DNA of 64,000 nt, taken from contig NZ_JAKMCS010000009.1 of the NCBI RefSeq assembly GCF_022662195.1, forward strand, positions 62,001-126,000, written 5' to 3'. Shown here piece by piece: positions 9,157 through 16,459 of this stretch. The position numbers were made by a program, and so were the translations under genes. The notes under the pieces were generated by a model. The model ran no database searches. It was not told the origin of the DNA and saw only the letters and a program-made list of their open reading frames with translations. How positions within the stretch are numbered: the stretch's first letter is position 1; every line of letters starts with the position of its first letter. Source of the stretch: Aestuariivivens insulae. GTDB lineage: Bacteria; Bacteroidota; Bacteroidia; Flavobacteriales; Flavobacteriaceae.

Positions 9157-9594
9157 ATGGGAGATATTTCAAAAGATATTAATTCAGCATTTCCAAACAA
9201 CAAGGTAAAGGCCATGATTAATATTATTTATACTGCCAATTGGATAAATAGCTTGCAAAATGATTTTTTTAAGTCGTTTGGTATTTCACCACAACAATTT
9301 AACATTCTTAGAATTTTAAAAGGTGCGGGAAAGCCAATTAAAGTACAAACCATAAAAGAGCGGATGATTGAGCGGTCTCCCAATGCAACAAGGTTAATGG
9401 ACAAACTTTGTGCTAAACAATTAATAGGTAGATTGGCTTGTCCAGACGATAGGCGGGTAGTGCACATTGAAATTACACCGCAAGGATTGGAACTTTTAGA
9501 TAGCATAGCTAAAGATTTAAAAGACGATTTATTGGAAAACCTAACCGAAGAAGAAGCTTCAAAGCTAAGTGACCTACTAGATAAAATAAGATAG
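9157..9594 (+). CDS. MarR family transcriptional regulator
   Basis: 145 residues with the MarR winged-helix layout. An N-terminal dimerization helix precedes QQFNILRILKGAG, the recognition region IERSPNATRLMDKLCAK, and the wing CPDDRRVVHIEITPQG, followed by C-terminal dimer helices. It is the last gene of the azoR operon, so it most likely represses that operon in response to an electrophile, quinone or phenolic ligand. The 18-base palindrome over the azoR promoter is its best candidate site. There is only one cysteine (LCAK), so a two-cysteine redox switch is unlikely, although a single-Cys mechanism of the OhrR type is possible. Confidence 0.87.
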   Translation: MGDISKDINSAFPNNKVKAMINIIYTANWINSLQNDFFKSFGISPQQFNILRILKGAGKPIKVQTIKERMIERSPNATRLMDKLCAKQLIGRLACPDDRRVVHIEITPQGLELLDSIAKDLKDDLLENLTEEEASKLSDLLDKIR

Positions 9595-9603
9595 TAGTAA
9601 CAT

Positions 9604-9640
9604 TGTTCAGTATTCAGTGTTCAGTGTTCAGATTGCAGTA
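9604..9640. repeat. Orphan heptad repeat array (RTTCAGT units)
   Basis: Five consecutive degenerate 7-base units (GTTCAGT, ATTCAGT, GTTCAGT, GTTCAGA, TTGCAGT) follow the MarR stop codon. Same 7-base period and CAGT core as the arrays beside the broken four-helix-bundle gene at 15.9-16.4 kb. Here no gene is associated. Confidence 0.75.
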
Positions 9641-9804
9641 TGTTGTGCTATTGTCTTTATAAAATTAATTAAGGGCAGAAGACTTAGGCACAATGTTAAA
9701 AACTATACATATAAGTATAATAAGATTAAAAAATTTGTGTATTCGTGGCTAGGTTAATAATCGCACTTAGCAAAATTAACAATTAGAGAAGAAAGGAAAT
9801 TAAG

Positions 9805-10527
9805 ATGAAAACAGTAGTTCACAAAGCAGAAACTAGAGGCTTTGCAAGCCATGGGTGGTTGCAGGCCAACCATTCATTTAGTTTTGCCGGTTTCTATGAT
9901 CCTGAGAAAATCCATTTCGGAGCATTACGGGTATTAAACGACGATGTTATTGCACCTAAAATGGGATTTGGAACCCATCCGCATGATAATATGGAAATTA
10001 TAACCATTCCGCTAAAAGGGGTTCTAAAACACAGGGATAATATGCACGAGGTGTGGCAACCAATTTTGCCAGGGGAAGTACAAGTAATGAGTGCAGGAAC
10101 CGGCATACAACATTCTGAAATTAATGGTTCGGAAACCGAGCATTTAAGTTTGTTTCAAATTTGGATAATACCCAGCAAACAGCATGTGTCGCCCAGATAC
10201 GATCAAAAAACATTTTCAGAAAGTGACAGAAAAAATAAGCTCCAAACATTGGTGACTTCAATGGAAGATAGTCATGAGGGCAGTTTAAAAATTCACCAGG
10301 ATGCTGTAATTTCCAGAATAGATATGGATGCTAATACCAATTTTGAATATGAGGTAAAGTATCCCAATTCAGGGGTTTACCTAATGAATATCCACGGTAA
10401 TGTTACAGTAGAAGATAATACTTTAAAAACACGGGATGCCATAGGTGTTTCAGAAACCGATACGTTTCAAATAAGTGCACAAGAAGATTCTGGTTTGCTA
10501 TTTATTGAAGTTCCCATGAGTTTTTAA
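9805..10527 (+). CDS. Pirin family protein (quercetinase-like cupin)
   Basis: 240 residues with two cupin domains. The metal-binding motif is visible as GFGTHPHDNMEIITIPLKG (two His plus Glu) and later MSAGTGIQHSEIN supplies another His. Family members such as YhhW have quercetin dioxygenase activity in vitro; their physiological role is generally unclear. The start is the ATG shortly after a purine-rich stretch (gagaagaaaggaaa). It follows the flavin reductase/MarR operon by 210 bases and might be part of the same stress response, but the gap contains repeats and no clear link. Confidence 0.85.
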   Translation: MKTVVHKAETRGFASHGWLQANHSFSFAGFYDPEKIHFGALRVLNDDVIAPKMGFGTHPHDNMEIITIPLKGVLKHRDNMHEVWQPILPGEVQVMSAGTGIQHSEINGSETEHLSLFQIWIIPSKQHVSPRYDQKTFSESDRKNKLQTLVTSMEDSHEGSLKIHQDAVISRIDMDANTNFEYEVKYPNSGVYLMNIHGNVTVEDNTLKTRDAIGVSETDTFQISAQEDSGLLFIEVPMSF

Positions 10528-10551
10528 ATATCATTTTTTTAATCGAATTAT

Positions 10552-10579
10552 AAACATCCCATAAACGGGATGTTTTTTT
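10552..10579 (+). terminator. Intrinsic terminator after pirin gene
   Basis: Stem AAACATCCC / GGGATGTTT with a 6-base loop followed by a T run. Confidence 0.8.
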
Positions 10580-10630
10580 GTTTAAAAATGCGATATTTGT
10601 CGTTATTTAAATAACCAAACGAAAAAGATT

Positions 10631-10813
10631 ATGGCAATGAATAAAAATACAGTTTTGGCTTGGGCCACATGGATAATGATTTTTGTAGGATTGGCATTGA
10701 TAGCCTTAGGGGCTTTTAGATATGACGATATAGCGGGCTGGGGATTTGCCTCGGTAGGAATTGGGTTTTTAGCCAATGCATGGGTGTTTAATGCTTTAAA
10801 AGGAAGAGTATAG
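10631..10813 (+). CDS. Small two-helix membrane protein (CAL67264-type)
   Basis: 60 residues with two hydrophobic helices: VLAWATWIMIFVGLALIALG and GWGFASVGIGFLANAWVFNAL. I recall a flavobacterial small membrane protein family with this sequence pattern (annotated as CAL67264 family) but of unknown function. The gene has its own terminator upstream and precedes ettA by 86 bases on the same strand. The short hydrophobic frame with sensible ends and good codon use supports a real gene. Confidence 0.65.
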   Translation: MAMNKNTVLAWATWIMIFVGLALIALGAFRYDDIAGWGFASVGIGFLANAWVFNALKGRV

Positions 10814-10899
10814 TTAATGAGGTAAAAGCGGTTCTCGAAGTTGCCTGTTCTTGATGAATAGTAATTTTGAGTACTTCAACTACAAAAAAATAAAAAATA

Positions 10900-12591
10900 A
10901 TGAGCGACGATAAGAAAGTAATTTTTTCAATGTCTGGTGTCACCAAGACATTTCAGAGTGCCAATACGCCCGTACTCAAAAACATTTATTTGAGTTTCTT
11001 CTACGGGGCAAAAATTGGTATTTTAGGACTTAACGGATCTGGTAAGTCCACATTATTAAAGATTATTGCAGGGGTAGAAAAAAATTATCAGGGCGATGTG
11101 GTTTTCGCACCCGGTTACACCGTTGGCTATTTAGAGCAGGAACCGCAACTGGATAGTGAGAAGACCGTTTTGGAAGTTGTTAGGGAAGGAGCGGCCGAAA
11201 CTGTTGCCATCCTTGACGAGTACAACAAAATTAATGACATGTTTGGATTGGAAGAGGTGTATTCAGATCCAGATAAGATGGAGAAATTAATGAACAGACA
11301 AGCAGAGCTTCAAGATCAAATAGATGCTGCTAATGCCTGGGAACTGGATACCAAACTGGAAATAGCTATGGATGCTTTGCGTACTCCAGATGGTGATAAA
11401 AAAATAGGTGTGCTTTCTGGAGGTGAACGCCGTAGGGTGGCTTTATGCCGTTTATTGCTTCAAGAACCAGATGTGCTATTGTTGGATGAGCCTACCAACC
11501 ATTTGGATGCCGAATCGGTACATTGGTTGGAACATCATTTAGCACAATATAAGGGAACGGTTATAGCTGTAACGCACGATAGGTATTTTTTAGATAATGT
11601 AGCGGGTTGGATTTTAGAGTTGGATAGAGGTGAAGGTATTCCTTGGAAAGGGAATTATTCGTCTTGGTTGGACCAAAAATCAAAACGATTGGCACAAGAA
11701 CAAAAGCAGGCTAGTAAGCGTCAAAAAACCTTAGAGCGTGAGTTGGAATGGGTACGTATGGCACCTAAAGGCCGCCAGGCTAAGCAGAAAGCGCGTTTAA
11801 GCAATTACGATAAACTATTAAGTCAGGATCAAAAGCAATTGGACGAAAAATTGGAGATATACATTCCTAACGGCCCTCGTTTAGGTACTAATGTTATTGA
11901 AGCTAAAGGTGTTAGCAAGGGTTATGAGGACAAGTTGTTATATGAGGATTTAAACTTTAAATTACCGCAAGCAGGAATAGTAGGGGTTATTGGTCCGAAC
12001 GGTGCTGGTAAAACCACGATTTTTAGAATGATTATGGGTGAGGAGACCCCAGATAAAGGGGAGTTTGTTGTTGGTGATACCGCTAAAATAGCTTATGTAG
12101 ACCAAAGCCATTCCAATATAGATCCCGAAAAAACCATTTGGCAAAACTTTAGTGATGAACAAGAGTTGATTATGATGGGAGGCCGACAAGTAAATTCCAG
12201 AGCTTATTTAAGCCGTTTTAATTTTTCGGGCAGTGAGCAAAACAAGAAGGTAAAACTGCTGTCTGGAGGAGAGCGTAACCGTTTGCATTTGGCAATGACA
12301 CTTAAAGAAGAAGGGAATGTATTGCTTTTAGATGAGCCTACAAACGATCTTGACGTGAATACGTTGCGGGCCTTAGAAGAAGGTTTGGAGAATTTTGCTG
12401 GATGTGCCGTTGTTATTAGTCACGACCGTTGGTTTTTGGATAGGATCTGTACCCATATCTTAGCATTTGAAGGCGATAGCCAAGTGTATTTCTTCGAAGG
12501 AAGTTTTAGCGATTATGAAGAAAACAAGAAGAAACGACTTGGAGGCGATTTAATGCCGAAACGTATAAAGTATAAAAAGTTAGTACGATAG
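10900..12591 (+). CDS. ettA: ABC-F protein, energy-dependent translational throttle EttA
   Basis: 563 residues, two ABC ATPase domains and no membrane segments: an ABC-F translation factor. Walker A motifs are GLNGSGKST near residue 43 and GPNGAGKTT near 364. The ABC signatures are LSGGERRRVALCRLL and LSGGERNRLHLAMTL, and both Walker B motifs end in DEPTN. The linker between the domains (about 240-320) is rich in Lys/Arg/Gln, as in the P-site tRNA interaction motif. Length and the N-terminal sequence KVIFSMSGVTKTFQ match EttA, which gates the first elongation step on the ribosome according to ATP/ADP status. A strong terminator follows directly. Confidence 0.9.
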   Translation: MSDDKKVIFSMSGVTKTFQSANTPVLKNIYLSFFYGAKIGILGLNGSGKSTLLKIIAGVEKNYQGDVVFAPGYTVGYLEQEPQLDSEKTVLEVVREGAAETVAILDEYNKINDMFGLEEVYSDPDKMEKLMNRQAELQDQIDAANAWELDTKLEIAMDALRTPDGDKKIGVLSGGERRRVALCRLLLQEPDVLLLDEPTNHLDAESVHWLEHHLAQYKGTVIAVTHDRYFLDNVAGWILELDRGEGIPWKGNYSSWLDQKSKRLAQEQKQASKRQKTLERELEWVRMAPKGRQAKQKARLSNYDKLLSQDQKQLDEKLEIYIPNGPRLGTNVIEAKGVSKGYEDKLLYEDLNFKLPQAGIVGVIGPNGAGKTTIFRMIMGEETPDKGEFVVGDTAKIAYVDQSHSNIDPEKTIWQNFSDEQELIMMGGRQVNSRAYLSRFNFSGSEQNKKVKLLSGGERNRLHLAMTLKEEGNVLLLDEPTNDLDVNTLRALEEGLENFAGCAVVISHDRWFLDRICTHILAFEGDSQVYFFEGSFSDYEENKKKRLGGDLMPKRIKYKKLVR

Positions 12592-12597
12592 ATTATT

Positions 12598-12630
12598 AAA
12601 AGGCGGGCTTTACTAAGGCCCGCTTTTTTT
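12598..12630 (+). terminator. Intrinsic terminator after ettA
   Basis: GC-rich stem GCGGGC / GCCCGC with a 9-base loop, then seven Ts. Confidence 0.88.
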
Positions 12631-12652
12631 ATTTATAGATGTCAAAAAATAA

Positions 12653-12832
12653 CTATTCGTAAAGATGCCCAGATCCTAATACGTAATTTTTTAGGGAGAG
12701 CTTCATGATAATGTCCCTATTTTTGTTAAACCGTTTTATTCCGTTTTTCCATTGGTAACCTAGTACTATTCTATAGTAAATTAATTCAACAAAAAAGGTG
12801 ATGATAAAAAATAATAAAACTTGTGAAGCCAT
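12653..12832 (-). CDS. Small hypothetical membrane protein
   Basis: A 59-residue frame (MASQVLLFFIITFFVELIYY...) with one N-terminal hydrophobic helix followed by a basic tail (QWKNGIKRFNKNRD). It begins 9 bases after the stop of the 78-residue membrane protein gene on the same strand, so the two could be co-transcribed. I do not recognise it. Support is limited to the uninterrupted frame, position and helix; it could be spurious. Confidence 0.4.
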   Translation of the reverse strand: MASQVLLFFIITFFVELIYYRIVLGYQWKNGIKRFNKNRDIIMKLSLKNYVLGSGHLYE

Positions 12833-12841
12833 AATAAAAGT

Positions 12842-13078
12842 TTAATTCTCTTTGTTTTGGTACATGTGCCCTTCAGTAAAGTCTTCATATTTGTCCTCCT
12901 TATTGGCTAAGTCATTGCTTAGTTTATCCAAACGTTCGTTCTCCTTTTTCAACTTATAGGATTTCCTAATCCCTAATAGTAAAAGAATTCCAAAAAAGAC
13001 CAACACGATAATCAGTATGGTAACAATATCGCTTTGGCTAATAAGAAGTATTGAAGGCAAATTAAACATCATTAGCAT
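12842..13078 (-). CDS. Small single-pass membrane protein with charged tail
   Basis: 78 residues: a hydrophobic helix (IVTILIIVLVFFGILLLLGI) followed by a strongly charged, probably helical tail (KSYKLKKENERLDKLSNDLANKEDKYEDF). The ATG pair at the start (MLMMF) leaves the exact start open by three codons. Not recognised. It lies between ettA and the coiled-coil cluster, reads away from the cluster, and has a second small membrane frame just downstream. Confidence 0.55.
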   Translation of the reverse strand: MLMMFNLPSILLISQSDIVTILIIVLVFFGILLLLGIRKSYKLKKENERLDKLSNDLANKEDKYEDFTEGHMYQNKEN

Positions 13079-13348
13079 TGGTTAATGTAATACATTCTTA
13101 CAAATATATAGTATTCTTACTGGTTAAGCAACTATATTATAGGCTTTGTTATAAAAATCATAAAGGTGTTTTTTCTAAAAAAGGGATATTGAAATGTAAC
13201 GTTTATACCATTATTTATACCTATTAAATAGAACGCTATATCTTGAAAGAAAAATCTAAAACTTACTATCTTTTTACTTTCAGAAATGATTTTTTTTATA
13301 GAAATTGCTTGTTTATAAAATTGTTCAACCTTAAAATAAAACCATACT

Positions 13349-14689
13349 ATGTCTGATGATTTTGATTTACTAGAAACAACTTCAAACGAAAAAACCGAAA
13401 AAGTAGATGTTAATTGGGGGAAAGCCATAGACACGATGAAGTCTAAACTGTCTCAAGAGGACGATCCAGAAGTACGTCAAAAAATATTAAATGCTACTCT
13501 AGACGATGTAGTGCAAATGGCAGAAAAAGACAGGACTACGCTTTTGGATGCCATTAAGGATCTCACCGATTATCAAGACGAGGTAGGTATTATTTTTGAA
13601 AAATTTTCATCCTTAAATGCCACAGAGCAAAAAGTTATTGACGATGCACAAAAAGCATTGGAGCGGGCAAGGATAGAATTAGAAGATGCCGAAGCAAAAC
13701 CAGATACTTGGTGGAATAACCTATGGGGACGAAAAAGCAAAATAAAAAATGCCCAAGAAGCTCTTAAAGTAGCAGAAAAAACCCGAGCAGCAGCCGATAA
13801 TAAGGCCAAAGCCATGTTCCAGGAACGTATAGAAAAGGCCGATGTGCAAACCCTTTTAAGTGAACTGTCCTATAAATCGCAAGCTGCGGTAACACGTTTA
13901 AAGGACCGTGAAGTTGAAATAAAGGAGGTTGAGGATAAATTACAGGATGCCATTGTAGAAGCGACCAAAAACCATACAAAAGCCTTAGAAAAGAAAAAAG
14001 AAGTAGAGGCCAAACTCGAAGAGCAGTATGCCTTGCTTAAACAGGCTAGACAAGAGTTGGAAGATATCGCCGATAAACAATCTACTGAATATGCCCAAGC
14101 CATTGGTAAGGTAACAGAGCTAGAACAGAAAGTGGAAGAATTAGAAGGACTTAAAAACGCCTATACCACATTGGCAGCAAGTAAAGATAGCTTTGTGCAC
14201 AAGCATAATTTAACTATTAAGGTTTTAACTTCCTTAAGAAGTAATTTGCAAACACACCGAGCTAAGTTGAAAAGTGATACCGAAGAACGTTTAAAATATT
14301 ACGACGGTTACGTAGTAGCTTTAAAAGCAAGGACAGATCAAGAATTTGCAGCCATTTTAGAGCATTTAGGTGTTAAAACCGATGAGCATATAGGTGAAAC
14401 ATTGGCCTCGATGCATACCGCAAGTGCTAAGGCACGTCAGGATATGATGGATAATATTCCAGTTCATGAAAAAGTAATGCAAGGGGTTTATAGTAGTTAT
14501 GCCGAAGCATTGCAGGAAATTAGGGCTAAGGATGGTGAAATACAAAAGAATTTTGCCGAACGTTACGGTATTGATATGAAAGAGCTTTTTGAAGATTATT
14601 ACAAAGCCGATGCCAGCAAACCATCGAATGATGGCGAACCAACAGGAAATCCTAAGCCAGAAGCTGGAGAAGACGATTTGTTGTCTTAA
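13349..14689 (+). CDS. Long soluble coiled-coil protein, first gene of the AAA/Nudix cluster
   Basis: 446 residues, no signal peptide or membrane segment. From about residue 85 to 270 it is almost entirely heptad-rich, charged coiled coil (KALERARIELEDAEAK, KEVEAKLEEQYALLKQARQE, KVTELEQKVEELEG). A short aromatic interruption, PDTWWNNLWGRKSK, lies at about 112-125. The N-terminal ~80 residues and a region after 280 (KHNLTIKVLTSLRSNL) look globular, and the tail is acidic and disordered, ending EAGEDDLLS. Overall plan and size recall the TelA/toxic-anion-resistance family, but I cannot confirm that. It heads a same-strand series with an AAA ATPase and membrane proteins, so a scaffold or ATPase substrate role is plausible. 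Function unknown. Confidence 0.75.
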   Translation: MSDDFDLLETTSNEKTEKVDVNWGKAIDTMKSKLSQEDDPEVRQKILNATLDDVVQMAEKDRTTLLDAIKDLTDYQDEVGIIFEKFSSLNATEQKVIDDAQKALERARIELEDAEAKPDTWWNNLWGRKSKIKNAQEALKVAEKTRAAADNKAKAMFQERIEKADVQTLLSELSYKSQAAVTRLKDREVEIKEVEDKLQDAIVEATKNHTKALEKKKEVEAKLEEQYALLKQARQELEDIADKQSTEYAQAIGKVTELEQKVEELEGLKNAYTTLAASKDSFVHKHNLTIKVLTSLRSNLQTHRAKLKSDTEERLKYYDGYVVALKARTDQEFAAILEHLGVKTDEHIGETLASMHTASAKARQDMMDNIPVHEKVMQGVYSSYAEALQEIRAKDGEIQKNFAERYGIDMKELFEDYYKADASKPSNDGEPTGNPKPEAGEDDLLS

Positions 14690-14697
14690 AATAATTG

Positions 14698-14861
14698 GGG
14701 CGTTTCCCTGACCTTTACCGTCAGGGTCAGGCTTTTCGCTAAATCTTTTTATAATGGATTTCTACCTTCACTTCGATACTTCGACTATGCTCAGCACAGG
14801 AAAGCTCAATGTGACACACAAGAATCCATTATAAAAAGGATATCGCTTCAATCCTTAACGC
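14698..14861. repeat. Dispersed palindromic element with a nested repeat (family 1, copy 1)
   Basis: On the minus strand it begins GCGTTAAGGATTGAAGCG and ends AACGCCCC; inverted GCGTT/AACGC ends enclose several hairpins. These are CCCTGAC/GTCAGGG (14706-14712 with 14720-14726) and a perfect 16-base stem, 14745-14760 with 14823-14838. The loop of that stem is a copy of the 'TCGATACTTCGACTATGCTC' sequence that also sits inside the repeats at 19.0 and 21.8 kb. The outer frame matches the element at 36856-36930. Confidence 0.75.
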
Positions 14862-14896
14862 AAATCAACCAACAATTGTTAATTATCAATTGAAAC

Positions 14897-15958
14897 ATGT
14901 CAATTAATCACATAGTAACACCATTAGATTCAGCCATACTCGATTCTAAAAAGCAATATATCTTTTACCATCGAATGATAGATTTTGCCTTAAAGGAATT
15001 GATAGTTATAGTACAAAGGCAGGGGTTGTGCAATCAGCAGGAAGTATTGTTGTTTAAGCAATATTGCGACCTGTTGTTGTATTCTATAGAAGCTATGCGC
15101 ATAAAATACATGTACGATGAAGAGGATAATATGAAAGTAGATTTAACAGATTCCGGTTTCCCCAACTATTTAGAGTTTAGATACTTGTTTAACGATTTAG
15201 AACTGCGAGAAGACTATTTACAAAAGCTTACGCCCATTGAGACGCTAAAGGAAGAGTTTTTGGACACATTAATGCATCATAAGCAACCCATTAAAAAGAG
15301 TAAACTGTTTCAGGCGGCATCCATTGTGTATTATACATCGGTTAAAAAGAACTATATATTTAATCGCTTTGTACAAGGAAAGATTCTAGCTGCTCCAAAA
15401 CATTCAGAAGAAGGGTATTTAACAAGTTGGAGCTTTTATGATGTGTCCCACAACCGGCCATTTATTTGTTATATGTATTTTGATTATGATGGAGATGAAA
15501 TAAACGATTATAAAGATAAAATTTACCAAGTTTTACAGACTGTAGCCGATAGGGATATGACCTTAGACACTATGGCTTATGCCATCGACAGACGGTTACC
15601 CAAAGTATCTCCAAAGTATCTAAAGCGTATCGATTTAGGCCCCATACACAATGTATTTGCAAAAGATGAAAACGAATTGACCCATGCCATTTTAGAAAGC
15701 ATAGGGAAAAAGGAAATTCCATTGGAGTCCTATGCTATTTCCTTAAAAATAGATGAGGTAAGATCTAGAGGTGAATTTAAAGAGGGTAGCTTTTTCAATA
15801 AGCAAACGCTTCAAAAATGGGATGACGTTTTAAAACAAGACTACGTATTGGCCCCACACAGGATTATTCAGTTATTTTATAATAAAATCCCAGAGCTTAT
15901 GAATAGGTTGGCTAAGCCCCCGATAGAAGTAAGCAGTTTGCAGTCAAGAAAAAATTAA
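14897..15958 (+). CDS. Hypothetical protein, AAA/Nudix cluster
   Basis: 353 residues, soluble, no signal peptide. I do not recognise the family. The N-terminal third is helical and rich in hydrophobics (YHRMIDFALKELIVIVQRQG). The middle has an acidic loop (YFDYDGDEINDYKDK), and the C-terminal half holds basic patches. Its last codons overlap the left heptad repeat array of the adjoining four-helix-bundle module: AGCAGTTTGCAGTCA encodes SLQS near the end. The original C-terminus may therefore have been replaced when that module arrived. It lies between the coiled-coil gene and the AAA ATPase in the same orientation. Confidence 0.65.
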   Translation: MSINHIVTPLDSAILDSKKQYIFYHRMIDFALKELIVIVQRQGLCNQQEVLLFKQYCDLLLYSIEAMRIKYMYDEEDNMKVDLTDSGFPNYLEFRYLFNDLELREDYLQKLTPIETLKEEFLDTLMHHKQPIKKSKLFQAASIVYYTSVKKNYIFNRFVQGKILAAPKHSEEGYLTSWSFYDVSHNRPFICYMYFDYDGDEINDYKDKIYQVLQTVADRDMTLDTMAYAIDRRLPKVSPKYLKRIDLGPIHNVFAKDENELTHAILESIGKKEIPLESYAISLKIDEVRSRGEFKEGSFFNKQTLQKWDDVLKQDYVLAPHRIIQLFYNKIPELMNRLAKPPIEVSSLQSRKN

Positions 15959-15962
15959 ATAA

Positions 15963-16414
15963 ATGTCATTTAAAACATTATTAGCTTACAAAAAGGGGTT
16001 TGATTTAGTAATTGAAATTTTTCATTTAACTAAAGATTTTCCAAAGTCCGAAATGTTTGGCTTAACGTCTCAAATGGTTCGCTCGAGTAGAACGACATGT
16101 TCAGCGATAGCTGAAAGTTACAGAAAGAGGCAATATGAAATGCCCGTTTACAAAAGTTGTAAACCCAACCGATATGTGATAATTAGGGCATCGCATCTGA
16201 CCTCTAAAAACAATAAATATTAACAGATGAAAAACATTTTAAAAGTAAACTGTCTGATGCTGATAGTGAAAACTCCGAAACGCAACTTTGGTTAGATTTT
16301 GCTTTAGCATGCAAATATATTTCTGAAGAGAAACTTGTAGAATTGCAGAATAAAAGTAAGGAAATAGGGAAACTCATCAATTATATGATGAACAACCCTG
16401 ATAAATTTAAATAA
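15963..16414 (+). pseudogene. Four-helix-bundle (S23/IVS-type) protein, broken by a 92-bp insertion
   Basis: The first 59 codons (MSFKTLLAYKKGFDLVIEIF..., MVRSSRTTCSAIAESYRKRQY) match the four-helix-bundle protein family first seen in 23S rRNA intervening sequences. The frame then diverges. Joining 16138 directly to 16231 restores a continuous frame (RKRQYEKHFKSKLSDADSEN, then WLDFALACKYISEE) down to TAA at 16412-16414. The restored protein would be about 119 residues, the family's normal length. The break is a 92-base insertion bounded by ATGA on both sides. The remaining 86-residue frame ends in insertion-derived sequence and is probably non-functional. Intact relatives bind partner proteins or RNA; the Avd protein of diversity-generating retroelements has this fold. 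Confidence 0.85.
16139..16230. mobile_element. 92-bp hairpin insertion inside the four-helix-bundle gene
   Basis: Insertion flanked by a 4-base direct repeat ATGA (16135-16138 and 16227-16230). Near its left end lies a perfect hairpin GTTTACAA-AAG-TTGTAAAC (16146-16164), enclosed by ATGCCC (16140-16145) and GGGCAT (16186-16191). No coding capacity. Size, hairpin and duplicated target suggest a MITE- or REP-like non-autonomous element. Confidence 0.7.
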
Positions 16415-16417
16415 TAC

Positions 16418-16453
16418 ATCAGACTGCTAACTGCATACTGATGACTGAATACT
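16418..16453. repeat. Right heptad array of broken four-helix-bundle module
   Basis: Units AGACTGC, TAACTGC, ATACTGA, TGACTGA, ATACTA with period 7. These are the complement of the CAGT heptads (AAGCAGT, TTGCAGT) at 15936-15949 just left of the gene, so the module is bounded by inverted heptad arrays. Confidence 0.75.
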
Positions 16454-16459
16454 AAATAA

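Noticed and set aside
14698-14861. Integron attC site
   Set aside because: GCGTT/AACGC ends recall attC core sites, but there is no integrase, no cassette array and the structure and spacing do not fit; the second copy is also solitary.
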